Origin: Clostridium kluyveri
GTDB taxonomy: Bacteria > Bacillota > Clostridia > Clostridiales > Clostridiaceae
Assembly: GCF_001902295.1 (NCBI RefSeq)
Contig: NZ_CP018335.1
Coordinates: 1,612,001-1,676,000 of the forward strand
Reading direction: 5' to 3'
DNA: 64,000 nt
This document shows positions 6,946-14,709 of this stretch, one piece after another. The translations under genes and the position numbers were made by a program. The notes beneath the pieces were generated by a model, which saw only the letters and a list, made by a program, of their open reading frames with translations, was not told the origin of the DNA and ran no database searches. The stretch's first letter is position 1. The number at the start of each line of letters is the position of its first letter.

Positions 6946-8916
6946 TTGGTGGTGATTTTAATTGCAGCGGTGCTGACTACGGCATTTCTGATGTTTTTGG
7001 TCAGGTTGCCCGGCATGATGAGCAACAAGTTAGAAAGTATTACCGTAGAGGAACAAAATGGCGTGTATGACCTGAAGGGAATTAAGAATTTTAGCCGCAG
7101 GGTGGTTATTTTGCTGCCGGGCTCGGTCTATTACCCTAATTTGCTCCTAACACCCGAAAACTACAGTACTGCAGTACCGGAGAGCACGGACAGCACGGAC
7201 AGATATGACAAGCTGCGAGCTGATTATTTATCCCAGCGTTTTGTAATTAATCTGCCTAGCAGCGAAGATGTTTATATGTTGACATTTAGGCTTTCAGGTA
7301 GGCACGCCATGAGAGCCTATGTAAACGGACAATTGGTGGGTCAGAGTGGTCAGACTGGTGTGACGAAGCAGGACACTGAGGTTTGGGAAAACAATCTGAC
7401 CTGCTACGCTGCACCAAAGGAGGGGAAAATGGAGATTATCCTGCAATCGGCTCAGTTTTACCACTATAAGCGTGGTGCTTCTCTGGCAACATTGAGATTG
7501 AGTATGGCATCTCAGGGATTCCATGCGGGCCTTTATGACAAAATAAAGGGCCTTCTTGTGATGGGAGCACTTTTGTGTGCAGCGGTGCTGCTGCTTTGCA
7601 TTTATCTGTTGAAATGGCATACAAGAGTACCGCTCTATTTTTCTCTTGCTTGCTTTTCTATGGCGCTGCGCGAGTGTATTCAAAGTCAGGTGTGGACGTA
7701 TTTTTCCTTTCTGTCGGGAAAGCTGTCTTTTATGCTTGAATATCTAAGTGTGGTGCTGCTGACCATTTTTCTGACGCTGTATTTAGCGCAGAGCCTGACC
7801 GGATGCTTCTGGCGAGTAGTTAAATACATAACACTATCCAGCTCTGGCGTATATGGTATGTGTTTACTTTTCGGTGATTCAATTTTTTACACCTCGGTGC
7901 TTATTTATTATCAGGTGCTGCTTGTGGTTTGCATAGCATGTGCTGTTGTGGGTATATTCTGGAAGATGCGATGTCCTATCGATGAGCAGGCTGCTGCTTT
8001 GTATGGAATTGCGGTTTTTTACTTTGCAGCTGTAAGTGATATTCTAATGTATAACAATGTTTTTGGGGATTTGCATCCGAAAGTCTCTGTGTCCGAAGCT
8101 GCTATGATGGTCTTTGTGCTGGCACAAATTATTTCGCTGTTTCTGACGAACAATCGCCTGATTGCCGAAGCAAAGGAAGCAGAGCAAAGAATAATCGCGG
8201 AAAAAGAAGCGCTTGCAAGCATTAACCGTATGAAAACCGAATTTTTTGGTAATATATCACATGAACTGAAGACACCGCTAGTGGTGGTTTCCGGCTATGC
8301 CCAGACTACCATGCAGCTTGTGGAACGTTCTGGTGAAATTGATCGCAAAGAAGTAACCTGTAAAATGAAGCTAATTTCCTCTGAAGTTGAGAGGTTGTCT
8401 CTGATGGTAAGGCAGATCCTCGACGTGACATGTATAGAGGAAGGGCGTATGAGAATGGATAAAGTCCTCTGCTACGTTGATGAAATTATTTATGCAGCCA
8501 TTGAGACGTATTATCCCATTCTCAATAAAAACGCCAACCGGCTGGAAATACGCATTGATGGTGTACTCCCTATGATAAACGCCGACCCTGTGAGAGTTTC
8601 CAGGGTAATTGTCAATTTGATTTCTAACGCCATACGTTTTACGGTGAATGGTACAATCATTGTGGCGGCTCAAGAGAAGCATTCCTACATTGTGGTCAGT
8701 GTTGCTGATACCGGTGTAGGCATTGGTCCAGAGAAGCTTCCCTTTATTTTTGAAAGGTATAACAATAAACAAAGATCTGGTGGAGGTCAGGATATCGGCA
8801 CTGGACTTGGGCTTTACATCTGTAAGTATATTATCGAAGGGCACAGCGGCAAAATATGGGTGCAAAGTGAAAAGGGAAAGGGTACAACGGTTAGTTTCAC
8901 TCTTCCAGTGGGATGA
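6946..8916 (+). CDS. 7TM-type sensor histidine kinase (acquired)
   Basis: 656 aa from TTG 6946. N-terminal membrane helix, an extracytoplasmic sensory domain (about 25-195), six to seven transmembrane helices (about 200-400), a short coiled coil (405-430), HisKA with His439 in NISHELKTP, and HATPase_c with DTGVGI and GTGLGLYI. This is the layout of 7TMR-DISM kinases. A strong AAAGGAGGG at 6877-6885 is followed seven bases later by ATA (6892), in frame and open, where an ATG would be expected. Starting there would add 18 residues with positive charges before the first helix. TTG 6946 has only a weak AAAGG. The gene is visibly richer in G+C than its neighbours and ends two bases before the convergent response regulator, its likely partner. 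Confidence 0.85.
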   Translation: MVVILIAAVLTTAFLMFLVRLPGMMSNKLESITVEEQNGVYDLKGIKNFSRRVVILLPGSVYYPNLLLTPENYSTAVPESTDSTDRYDKLRADYLSQRFVINLPSSEDVYMLTFRLSGRHAMRAYVNGQLVGQSGQTGVTKQDTEVWENNLTCYAAPKEGKMEIILQSAQFYHYKRGASLATLRLSMASQGFHAGLYDKIKGLLVMGALLCAAVLLLCIYLLKWHTRVPLYFSLACFSMALRECIQSQVWTYFSFLSGKLSFMLEYLSVVLLTIFLTLYLAQSLTGCFWRVVKYITLSSSGVYGMCLLFGDSIFYTSVLIYYQVLLVVCIACAVVGIFWKMRCPIDEQAAALYGIAVFYFAAVSDILMYNNVFGDLHPKVSVSEAAMMVFVLAQIISLFLTNNRLIAEAKEAEQRIIAEKEALASINRMKTEFFGNISHELKTPLVVVSGYAQTTMQLVERSGEIDRKEVTCKMKLISSEVERLSLMVRQILDVTCIEEGRMRMDKVLCYVDEIIYAAIETYYPILNKNANRLEIRIDGVLPMINADPVRVSRVIVNLISNAIRFTVNGTIIVAAQEKHSYIVVSVADTGVGIGPEKLPFIFERYNNKQRSGGGQDIGTGLGLYICKYIIEGHSGKIWVQSEKGKGTTVSFTLPVG

Positions 8917-8918
8917 GG

Positions 8919-9644
8919 TTAATAACGAACTTTACTGAATATGTATTCCTCTTTTCCGGTGTTTTTTAGTTCAAAGAAACTGTTTGCATCCAGTTTTAAC
9001 TTCTTCCGGAGGTTTGCCACATGTACAGCAATTACCTTGGAAGTACCTGAAGATGTTCCTCCCCAAGTACGTTGGTAAATTTCTTTACAGCTTAAGCGCC
9101 GTCCGGCGAATAGGGCAAAGCAGCCAAGAAGCTGAAGTTCTTTCTGCGTTAAGTGGATGTGTTCGCCATCGAGAATTGCCTCTCCGGCCAGTAGATCGAT
9201 CATCAGGGGAGGCAACTCAATTTTGCCTGCAGTCATTACTCCCGCACGTCGAAGCTGGGCTGCTACACGGGCACTCAATACGTTCAAATCATAGGGTTTT
9301 ACGACATAATCGTCCCCGCCCTGAAGCAAACCTTTTACAACGCTTTCGTTTTCATCTCTGCATGTTAAAAAGATGATAGGAGCGTTTGTTTTTTTTCGCA
9401 ATTCGGCACAGAAGTCCCAGCCTGTACCATCTGGCATCATAACATCCAATAGAATCAGGTCGGGTGTATACTCCTCTAGTTCCATACGTGCTTGTGAAAG
9501 AGTGACCGCACAGATGATTTCGTAGCCTTTTCCTTCGAAATATTCCCGATTAATCTCAAGAACGTCGGTTTCGTCCTCCACCATTAAAATTTTTGCTTTT
9601 CGCATCATACCACCTTGTATAATGAACATATAGTAAAAATTCAT
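8919..9644 (-). CDS. OmpR/PhoB-family response regulator (acquired)
   Basis: 241 aa. The receiver domain has acidic residues EDE (23-25), phospho-acceptor Asp67 in LILLDVMMP, a conserved Thr and the KPYD lysine. The C-terminal winged helix ends in VHVANLRKKL. ATG 9644 has AAAGGA eight bases upstream; a second pair of ATGs at 9608/9605 follows AAGGTGG and would give the more usual MRKAKILMVEDE start, so the first 12 residues are uncertain. It is tail to tail with the 7TM kinase and shares its higher G+C, so the pair was probably acquired together. Target genes are not visible. Confidence 0.85.
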   Translation of the reverse strand: MNFYYMFIIQGGMMRKAKILMVEDETDVLEINREYFEGKGYEIICAVTLSQARMELEEYTPDLILLDVMMPDGTGWDFCAELRKKTNAPIIFLTCRDENESVVKGLLQGGDDYVVKPYDLNVLSARVAAQLRRAGVMTAGKIELPPLMIDLLAGEAILDGEHIHLTQKELQLLGCFALFAGRRLSCKEIYQRTWGGTSSGTSKVIAVHVANLRKKLKLDANSFFELKNTGKEEYIFSKVRY

Positions 9645-9682
9645 TATACTTTTCCTTTCTTAGAGATTTTTACTATAATTAT

Positions 9683-9864
9683 CATAAGACGCTGTGGATT
9701 AGTTTTATCACCTATAGCTGGACTATTTTAATTGAGGATCTAACCACTGTCTTATGCTTATCTGTTAATTAGTTAGATAACGCATGACGTTTTATATATA
9801 GCAAGGATACATTTGCATGAGATTTGTGGAACATGGCGTATAATACTATAAAGGAGTTGTTCTT
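9683..9864 (+). ncRNA. Candidate IS110 bridge RNA / structured left end
   Basis: The non-coding stretch before the transposase folds into a long hairpin: CATAAGAC (9683-9690) and GTGGATTAG (9694-9702) pair with CTAACCAC (9740-9747) and GTCTTATG (9749-9756). A second hairpin is TTATCT/AGATAA (9758-9780), followed by about 80 bases of unresolved sequence up to the transposase start. IS110-group elements encode a bridge RNA of roughly this size in the left non-coding end, with loops that pair with target and donor DNA. The assignment rests on position, length and structure, not on a covariance match. Confidence 0.45.
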
Positions 9865-11043
9865 ATGATTTATATTGGTATAGATATAGCAAAAAACAAA
9901 CATGATTGCTGTATTATAGATTCAGATGGTGTTGTTTATAATGATTCTTTACGTATATCCAATTCCCGTCAAGGCTTTGAATTACTTTATTCTTCAATAC
10001 TTTCCATTCTGCCTGACAAGGATATTTCCAACGTAAAAATAGGACTTGAATCAACAGGTCATTACAGCACCGATCTCCAAAACTTTTTGTATGCTAAAGG
10101 CTTCAAGCTCTCCATTCTCAACCCTTTAGCTACAAATCTCTTCCGTAAAGCCCAGTCTCTTAGAAAAACTAAGACTGATAAAACGGATGCATTGGTTATT
10201 GCTAAAATGCTCTTTTCTGATGATACAAAATCCTATTCTCCTGTATCATACCAGATTCAAGAGCTAAAGTCATTAACCAGGCATAGATATCGCTTAATTG
10301 GATATAGGTCTAAGTTGAAAACATCTGTCAATAGATTGGTAGATATTATATTTCCCGAGCTGCCCGATCTTTTTTGGTCAATTCATCAATCTTCTTCCTA
10401 TGCCCTTTTATCCATACTTCCAAGCCCAAAAGATATAGCTGGCTGCCACCTGACCAAGCTAACAAACATACTAAATACAGCTTCCAGGGGCAAGTATGGA
10501 AAAGATAAAGCTATTTCTCTAAAGGAGTCTGCTGCAAATTCTATTGGCACTAACTCAAGGTCTCTAAGTTTTGAACTCAAGCAAACCATTAGGTTAATAC
10601 AGTCAGTACAACACGAGATTGATTCCTTAGAGCTTCTCATAAAAGAAATCGTTGTTGAGATCAATTCCCCACTTATTAGTATTCCAGGAATTTCATATAC
10701 CCTGGCAGCTATAATATTGGCAGAAATCGGCGATATTAAAAGATTCACCACTCCCTGTAAACTCCTGGCCTTTGCCGGATTAGATCCCTCCACCTATCAA
10801 TCTGGAAAGTACACTGCATCCCATACACCCATGGTCAAACGGGGTTCTGCTTACCTTAGATGGGCCATACTTATGGCTGGGAGAACTGTTTCAATGAGAG
10901 ATGCCACTTTCTCTGCATATTTGTCGAAGAAACGCTCTGAAGGCAAGCACTATTATGTTGCCATGAGCCATGTTGCTAAAAAATTGATACGTATAATATT
11001 TCATCTTCTAAAGACCAATGCAACTTTTGCTCCACAAATATAA
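9865..11043 (+). CDS. IS110-family transposase (DEDD recombinase)
   Basis: 392 aa and apparently intact. The N-terminal RuvC-like DEDD domain has Asp7 (GIDIAK), Glu62 (LESTGH), Asp105 and Asp108 (KTDKTDAL). The C-terminal Tnp_20 domain has SIPGISYTLAA, FAGLDP, the conserved serine in YQSGK, and KRGSAYLRWAI. IS110 recombinases work with an element-encoded bridge RNA. The ATG follows AAAGGAG. No frameshift or stop is seen, so the element may be active. Confidence 0.93.
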   Translation: MIYIGIDIAKNKHDCCIIDSDGVVYNDSLRISNSRQGFELLYSSILSILPDKDISNVKIGLESTGHYSTDLQNFLYAKGFKLSILNPLATNLFRKAQSLRKTKTDKTDALVIAKMLFSDDTKSYSPVSYQIQELKSLTRHRYRLIGYRSKLKTSVNRLVDIIFPELPDLFWSIHQSSSYALLSILPSPKDIAGCHLTKLTNILNTASRGKYGKDKAISLKESAANSIGTNSRSLSFELKQTIRLIQSVQHEIDSLELLIKEIVVEINSPLISIPGISYTLAAIILAEIGDIKRFTTPCKLLAFAGLDPSTYQSGKYTASHTPMVKRGSAYLRWAILMAGRTVSMRDATFSAYLSKKRSEGKHYYVAMSHVAKKLIRIIFHLLKTNATFAPQI

Positions 11044-11070
11044 ACTTATCCATAAAAATTAATATTTTTC

Positions 11071-11097
11071 AAAAAGCAATTTTCCATTGCTCTTTTT
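11071..11097 (+). terminator. Terminator after the IS110 transposase
   Basis: AAAAAGCAAT, loop TTTCC, ATTGCTCTTTTT, 28 bases after the transposase stop. The stem core is AGCAAT/ATTGCT. Confidence 0.7.
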
Positions 11098-11478
11098 GTC
11101 ATGCTTTCTTTTTTAAATTAAATAACTATAAAAATCTTTTAATTTTTACTTGACTTCATATAGTTAGTCTCTATAAACAGTTTACCATATTTTTCTCAAG
11201 GTTGGAAATTCCAAAAAACAACCATTTTCGATTAAGATTTCTTAATCTTCGGCACAAAACAAATTTTTTCTGATATTTTTAAATAAATAGAAGCAATAGC
11301 AGTATAAATTGTTTGAAATTGTCCATGTATGTACTGGATATTAAATTCAGAGAACTTTTGTTCATCATTATTTTACTGTATATATTGCAGTAAACTCTAA
11401 AAAGACAAATTTCTTAATAATAAATAATATATTGAAGAAAAATTAGAATTTTATCAATTCTAACAGAAAAACAGGGAG
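11098..11478. other. AT-rich intergenic region before the deacetylase
   Basis: No gene recognised. It holds a promoter-like pair (TTGACT 11150-11155, TATAAA 11172-11177, 16-base spacing) about 300 bases before the deacetylase, and a perfect 8-bp inverted repeat GATTAAGA/TCTTAATC at 11230-11247. Either the right end of the IS110 element or the native promoter could lie here; neither is resolved. Confidence 0.4.
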
Positions 11479-11853
11479 ATGAAAATAATGTCAATGAAGA
11501 ACGGCACTACGAAAAAATTAAGAAATAGATGTTTGATTTTATGGGGAATAATCACAATTTCTATTTTATTATATAAAAATTATAATTATGTTCATGTTCC
11601 TAATATAAAGAATAATAAAGTAATATCTACTAATGAAGTAACTAAAGATAAAGGTTACAAAAATCAATCTTTTAAGAAGTATGATACCAATAATAGTGAA
11701 GAAGATATAGATGAAAATACATATAAGAAAAAAGATGAGAATGCAGATAAGGATATAAATAATGAAGCTAATTTATTGCATATTATGGAAAAAATATTGA
11801 AGAAAATGTATCTAATAATAGAAAAGAATATATTTATGATGCGCAAAAAGTAA
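11479..11853 (+). CDS. N-terminal part of a frameshifted polysaccharide deacetylase
   Basis: 124 aa: a basic start, one membrane anchor (about residues 18-34), then a hydrophilic Asn/Lys/Asp/Glu-rich linker. There is no recognisable domain. The ATG has a GGGAG nearby. The reading frame loses sense after the A6 tract at 11789-11794. One extra A there would join this frame smoothly to the NodB-domain frame, giving one membrane-anchored deacetylase of about 345 residues. The last 20 or so residues of this frame are therefore probably out-of-frame reading. It is either a pseudogene half, a slippage product, or a sequencing error. Confidence 0.6.
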   Translation: MKIMSMKNGTTKKLRNRCLILWGIITISILLYKNYNYVHVPNIKNNKVISTNEVTKDKGYKNQSFKKYDTNNSEEDIDENTYKKKDENADKDINNEANLLHIMEKILKKMYLIIEKNIFMMRKK

Positions 11854-11861
11854 AAGACATA

Positions 11862-12512
11862 TTGGATAATAAGTTTGAAAATGATGATGAGAAAATAGCA
11901 TTTCTTACTTTTGATGATGGTCCATCTACTTCTGTAACACCTCAAGTATTAGATACATTAAAAAATTACGATGTAAAGGCTACCTTTTTTTTAGTGGGAC
12001 AAAACATAGAAATAAATGAAAGAAGCGAAGAACTGGTGAAACAAATGTTTGAAGAGGGACATGCTATTGGAAATCATACTTATTCCCATAATATGAGGAA
12101 ATTGTATCCCGGAAATCATATTGATGTAAATTATTATATGGAGGAAGTTGAACAAGCTAATGCGGTTATAGGAAATGCTATTGGACAAAAGTTCAGTACA
12201 AGAGTATTAAGACTTCCCGGAGGATATATGTCAAGAGTATATTACAGTGATCCCAATTTAAATGAATTTGATGAAAGATTGAAAGAAAAAGATATGTACA
12301 GTATAGATTGGAATGCCTATGATTTTGATGCAGAAGGCAGATGGAAAAATTCAGAAGAGCTTTTAGAGCGTGTAAAGGAAAGCGTGGGAACTCAAGAAAA
12401 GGTGGTTATATTAATGCATGATACCTATGGTAAAGAAGAAACAGCCAGGGCATTACCTGAAATCATAGAATACTTGAAAACTCAAGGATATGAATTTAAA
12501 ACAATATTGTAA
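11862..12512 (+). CDS. Polysaccharide deacetylase, NodB/CE4 catalytic part
   Basis: 216 aa from an internal TTG without a convincing ribosome site. The CE4 motifs are complete: TFDDGPS (catalytic Asp and metal Asp), HTYSHN (the two metal histidines), RLPGGY, DWNAYDFD and ILMHDTYG. Relatives are membrane-anchored peptidoglycan N-acetylglucosamine deacetylases, which give lysozyme resistance. The frame is open for about 20 further codons upstream and joins the preceding anchor and linker reading frame by a one-base shift at 11789-11794. Without a frameshift event this part would lack its anchor and perhaps its translation start. Confidence 0.8.
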   Translation: MDNKFENDDEKIAFLTFDDGPSTSVTPQVLDTLKNYDVKATFFLVGQNIEINERSEELVKQMFEEGHAIGNHTYSHNMRKLYPGNHIDVNYYMEEVEQANAVIGNAIGQKFSTRVLRLPGGYMSRVYYSDPNLNEFDERLKEKDMYSIDWNAYDFDAEGRWKNSEELLERVKESVGTQEKVVILMHDTYGKEETARALPEIIEYLKTQGYEFKTIL

Positions 12513-12608
12513 TGTAAAATTATAACAATAAAGAAATTTATATTTCTATCAAGTAATTTGTATCATGGGTATATATGTTATATTATGTAATTAAAAGGGA
12601 GGTCAAAT

Positions 12609-14159
12609 ATGACAAAAAAATTTTTAGGATTTATTTTTGCATTTGCTGTGATTTTATTGTTTGGAATTAATGTAAAAGCAGATTCACCGCAAGTTACCAG
12701 GTTAGGAGGGTATGATAGATATCAAACAAATACTGATATTGTAAATCAAATGTGGGAAAAGTCAGAGTATGTTGTTATAGTCAGTGGAGAAAATTTTCCA
12801 GATGCTTTAAGCGCTACAGTCTTGGCTAAGAAATATAATGCACCAATACTTTTAACTTATCTTGATTTTTATAGTGAACAGGAAGAACAATTGGATAAAC
12901 TTGGAGTGAAGAAAGCTTTTATAATTGGAGGAACAGGTGTTGTACCTAAATCTATAGAGGATACTTTAAGCAAAAAAGGAATAGAATATGAAAGAATATA
13001 TGGAAATGACAGGTATGAAACCTCTGTAGCTGTAGCCAATAAAATAGGTAGTGAGAATGGTATTATAGTAACTACTGGCAGTGATTATTCAGATGCTTTA
13101 TCCGTATCTTCTATAGCAGGAAAATTGCAGATGCCTATAATATTGTCTCAAAAGGATGGATTAGAGTATGCCCAAAATAAATTTATATCAGAAAATAATA
13201 TTCCTAAAACCTATGTATTAGGTAGTATGGATGTAATAAGCAATATTACAGCCTATACCTTTCCAAATGCTAAAAGAATAGCCATGGGAAACAGCAGATA
13301 TGATAGAAATTTAGATATAATAAATACTTTTACTAGTTACATTGATTTTAGTACAGTAATATTAGCTTCTGGTGCAGATTTCCCAGATGCATTAAGTGGA
13401 ACGGCCCTAGCAGCTTTAAATGGGAACCCTATAATCTTAATAGGAGAATACTCTTATTCTGGACGTACAGAAAAGGCAAATGATAATTTTATTGAAACTT
13501 TACTTGGAAATGAAGACACAAAAAATATATATGCGTTAGGATTGGAAGGAAGCATATCAGAGGATAATTTAAACAGTATAGTAAACTCCTCAAAGGCTTT
13601 AAATATTGTAAAATCAAACATAACACTTAGTTCCAACTTAAGATTTGGAAATATGGGTATGTATAGTTATGATGGTAGTGATTATTATCGAATAGCTTTA
13701 TATGCTTATAATGAAGCTGCTAACGTATGGTTAATGGGTAACTACAAATATGACTTTTTAGTGGATACTAAAACTTTAGAAATTTATAAAATGTATAATG
13801 ATTCAGATGATATAATACCTTTAGATGGCAATAATATAGAATCGGTAAGTGATGGAGAAGTTCCAATGTTTAATGGCATGTTAAATATTCCAGTATTTAA
13901 TGGTATATTAAATATTGAGCAGGCACTGGATTTGGTTAAGTCACAAATAGAACTTGAGGCTAACGAGTATATTCATATTCCTTTTGAAGAGTCCAGGTTG
14001 ATAACTACCTATGATGGTGATAAATGTTATTGTATAGTTAAAGATTATAATGAAACAGGAGATCCAGATGATAGAACTGAACTGTGTGAGTATTTAGTTA
14101 ATATATCTACGGGACAAGTTACACAATGTATTCAAGGACAATATACTCCAATAAGTTAA
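12609..14159 (+). CDS. Secreted cell-wall-binding protein with three CWB2 repeats
   Basis: 516 aa. Signal peptide 1-25 (KKF start, hydrophobic core, cleavage near VKA-DS). Three cell-wall-binding-repeat-2 units follow, beginning at about 29 (RLGGYDRYQTN), 128 (RIYGNDRYETS) and 223 (RIAMGNSRYDRN), each with a FPDALS or SDALS motif. Such triplets anchor clostridial surface proteins to an anionic wall polymer. The C-terminal domain (about 330-516) is not recognised by motif; its alternating strand pattern, with an IEQALDLVKSQI helix, looks PepSY-like. AAAAGGGAGG precedes the ATG. A copy of the repeated element starts two bases after its stop. Confidence 0.88.
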   Translation: MTKKFLGFIFAFAVILLFGINVKADSPQVTRLGGYDRYQTNTDIVNQMWEKSEYVVIVSGENFPDALSATVLAKKYNAPILLTYLDFYSEQEEQLDKLGVKKAFIIGGTGVVPKSIEDTLSKKGIEYERIYGNDRYETSVAVANKIGSENGIIVTTGSDYSDALSVSSIAGKLQMPIILSQKDGLEYAQNKFISENNIPKTYVLGSMDVISNITAYTFPNAKRIAMGNSRYDRNLDIINTFTSYIDFSTVILASGADFPDALSGTALAALNGNPIILIGEYSYSGRTEKANDNFIETLLGNEDTKNIYALGLEGSISEDNLNSIVNSSKALNIVKSNITLSSNLRFGNMGMYSYDGSDYYRIALYAYNEAANVWLMGNYKYDFLVDTKTLEIYKMYNDSDDIIPLDGNNIESVSDGEVPMFNGMLNIPVFNGILNIEQALDLVKSQIELEANEYIHIPFEESRLITTYDGDKCYCIVKDYNETGDPDDRTELCEYLVNISTGQVTQCIQGQYTPIS

Positions 14160-14161
14160 AT

Positions 14162-14317
14162 ATATCAAGTGATTCTTAGGTTCAGGTGGAGTTTGCTTAC
14201 GAGAAATGCTTTTCTCCATCTGAACCTTAGAAGAACTTATCCAGGTGCGTAGCAGTGCTTATCTCCCACTTTGAAGAAGATGGGAGTATTAGCAATGGTA
14301 GCATTCGGATAAAAAGA
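14162..14317 (+). repeat. Repeated structured element, copy 1
   Basis: The best-formed copy. The 5' tag ATATCAAGTGATTC is followed by a 13-bp hairpin (14179-14191 with 14214-14226, one G-T pair). The core runs from TTATCC (14237-14242) to GGATAA (14307-14312), which can pair, and contains the hairpin CTCCCA/TGGGAG (14263-14286). It shares long identical blocks with the copy at 31551 and the core of the copy at 47408. It lies between the CWB2 gene and the alaS promoter. Function unknown. Confidence 0.8.
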
Positions 14318-14331
14318 ACCCAAGTTTTTTA

Positions 14332-14367
14332 CATAAAAGTTCAATTTTTTAAAATTGAACTTTTATG
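14332..14367. terminator. 17-bp perfect hairpin, probable terminator
   Basis: CATAAAAGTTCAATTTT is followed after two T residues by its exact complement, AAAATTGAACTTTTATG. It lies after the repeated element and before the alaS promoter. The stem is symmetric, with T-rich 3' arms on both strands, so it can act in either direction. Confidence 0.6.
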
Positions 14368-14413
14368 CTTATAAATTTTCATAGGTTTACCTTGACAGAT
14401 TTATTGAGCAATA

Positions 14414-14442
14414 TTGACATGAAAGTGTATTTAAATTATAAT
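14414..14442 (+). promoter_or_regulatory. alaS promoter
   Basis: A consensus sigma-A promoter: TTGACA (14414-14419), 17 bases, TATAAT (14437-14442). It predicts a start near 14449, giving the T-box leader its normal length. Confidence 0.85.
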
Positions 14443-14448
14443 TTGTAT

Positions 14449-14673
14449 CATAAATGGATATGTGGCAGTGAATAGAAGAAGTAAATATATTCTTATATGT
14501 AAAGAGAGGAAGTGGATGGTGTAAAGCTTCTCATATAGGGTTTATTGAAGGCTGTCTAGGAGCCTATTATGGTGTTTGAGAGATATGGGTTTTATAGTTT
14601 TAAATCTGTATAATTAGGGTGGTACCGCGAAAAACTTTCGTCCCTTTTATGGATGGAAGCTTTTTATTTTTTA
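14449..14673 (+). ncRNA. T-box leader of alaS
   Basis: The conserved T-box sequence AGGGTGGTACCGCG is at 14616-14629. Stem I elements GAGAGGAAG and GGTG lie at about 14502-14522. The terminator stem is CTTTCGTCC (14635-14643) with GGATGGAAG (14651-14659), followed by a long T run. The alternative antiterminator pairs the T-box with the TCCC of the terminator arm. Uncharged alanyl-tRNA should stabilise the antiterminator and switch alaS on. The specifier triplet was not resolved; alanine codon GCT occurs in the stem I region. Confidence 0.92.
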
Positions 14674-14709
14674 AAATTATATATGATACAATAAAAAGGA
14701 GAGATGAAT

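Larger units (their letters stand above)
9683..11100 (+). mobile_element. IS110-family insertion sequence
   Basis: Contains the IS110-family recombinase gene, a structured upstream non-coding region and a downstream terminator hairpin. IS110 elements lack long terminal inverted repeats and target duplications, so the exact ends cannot be set from one copy; the limits given are the span of the visible parts. It lies between an acquired two-component pair and a cell-envelope region. Confidence 0.6.

Noticed and set aside
11041..11062. AAACTTATCC just after the IS110 transposase as another element copy
   Set aside because: Only about nine bases match; no hairpin, CAGTG block or closing GATAA at the right distance follows.
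12573..12600. ATCAAGTAATT before the CWB2 gene as a fragment of the repeated element
   Set aside because: Short AT-rich match without the hairpin or core; expected by chance in this composition.
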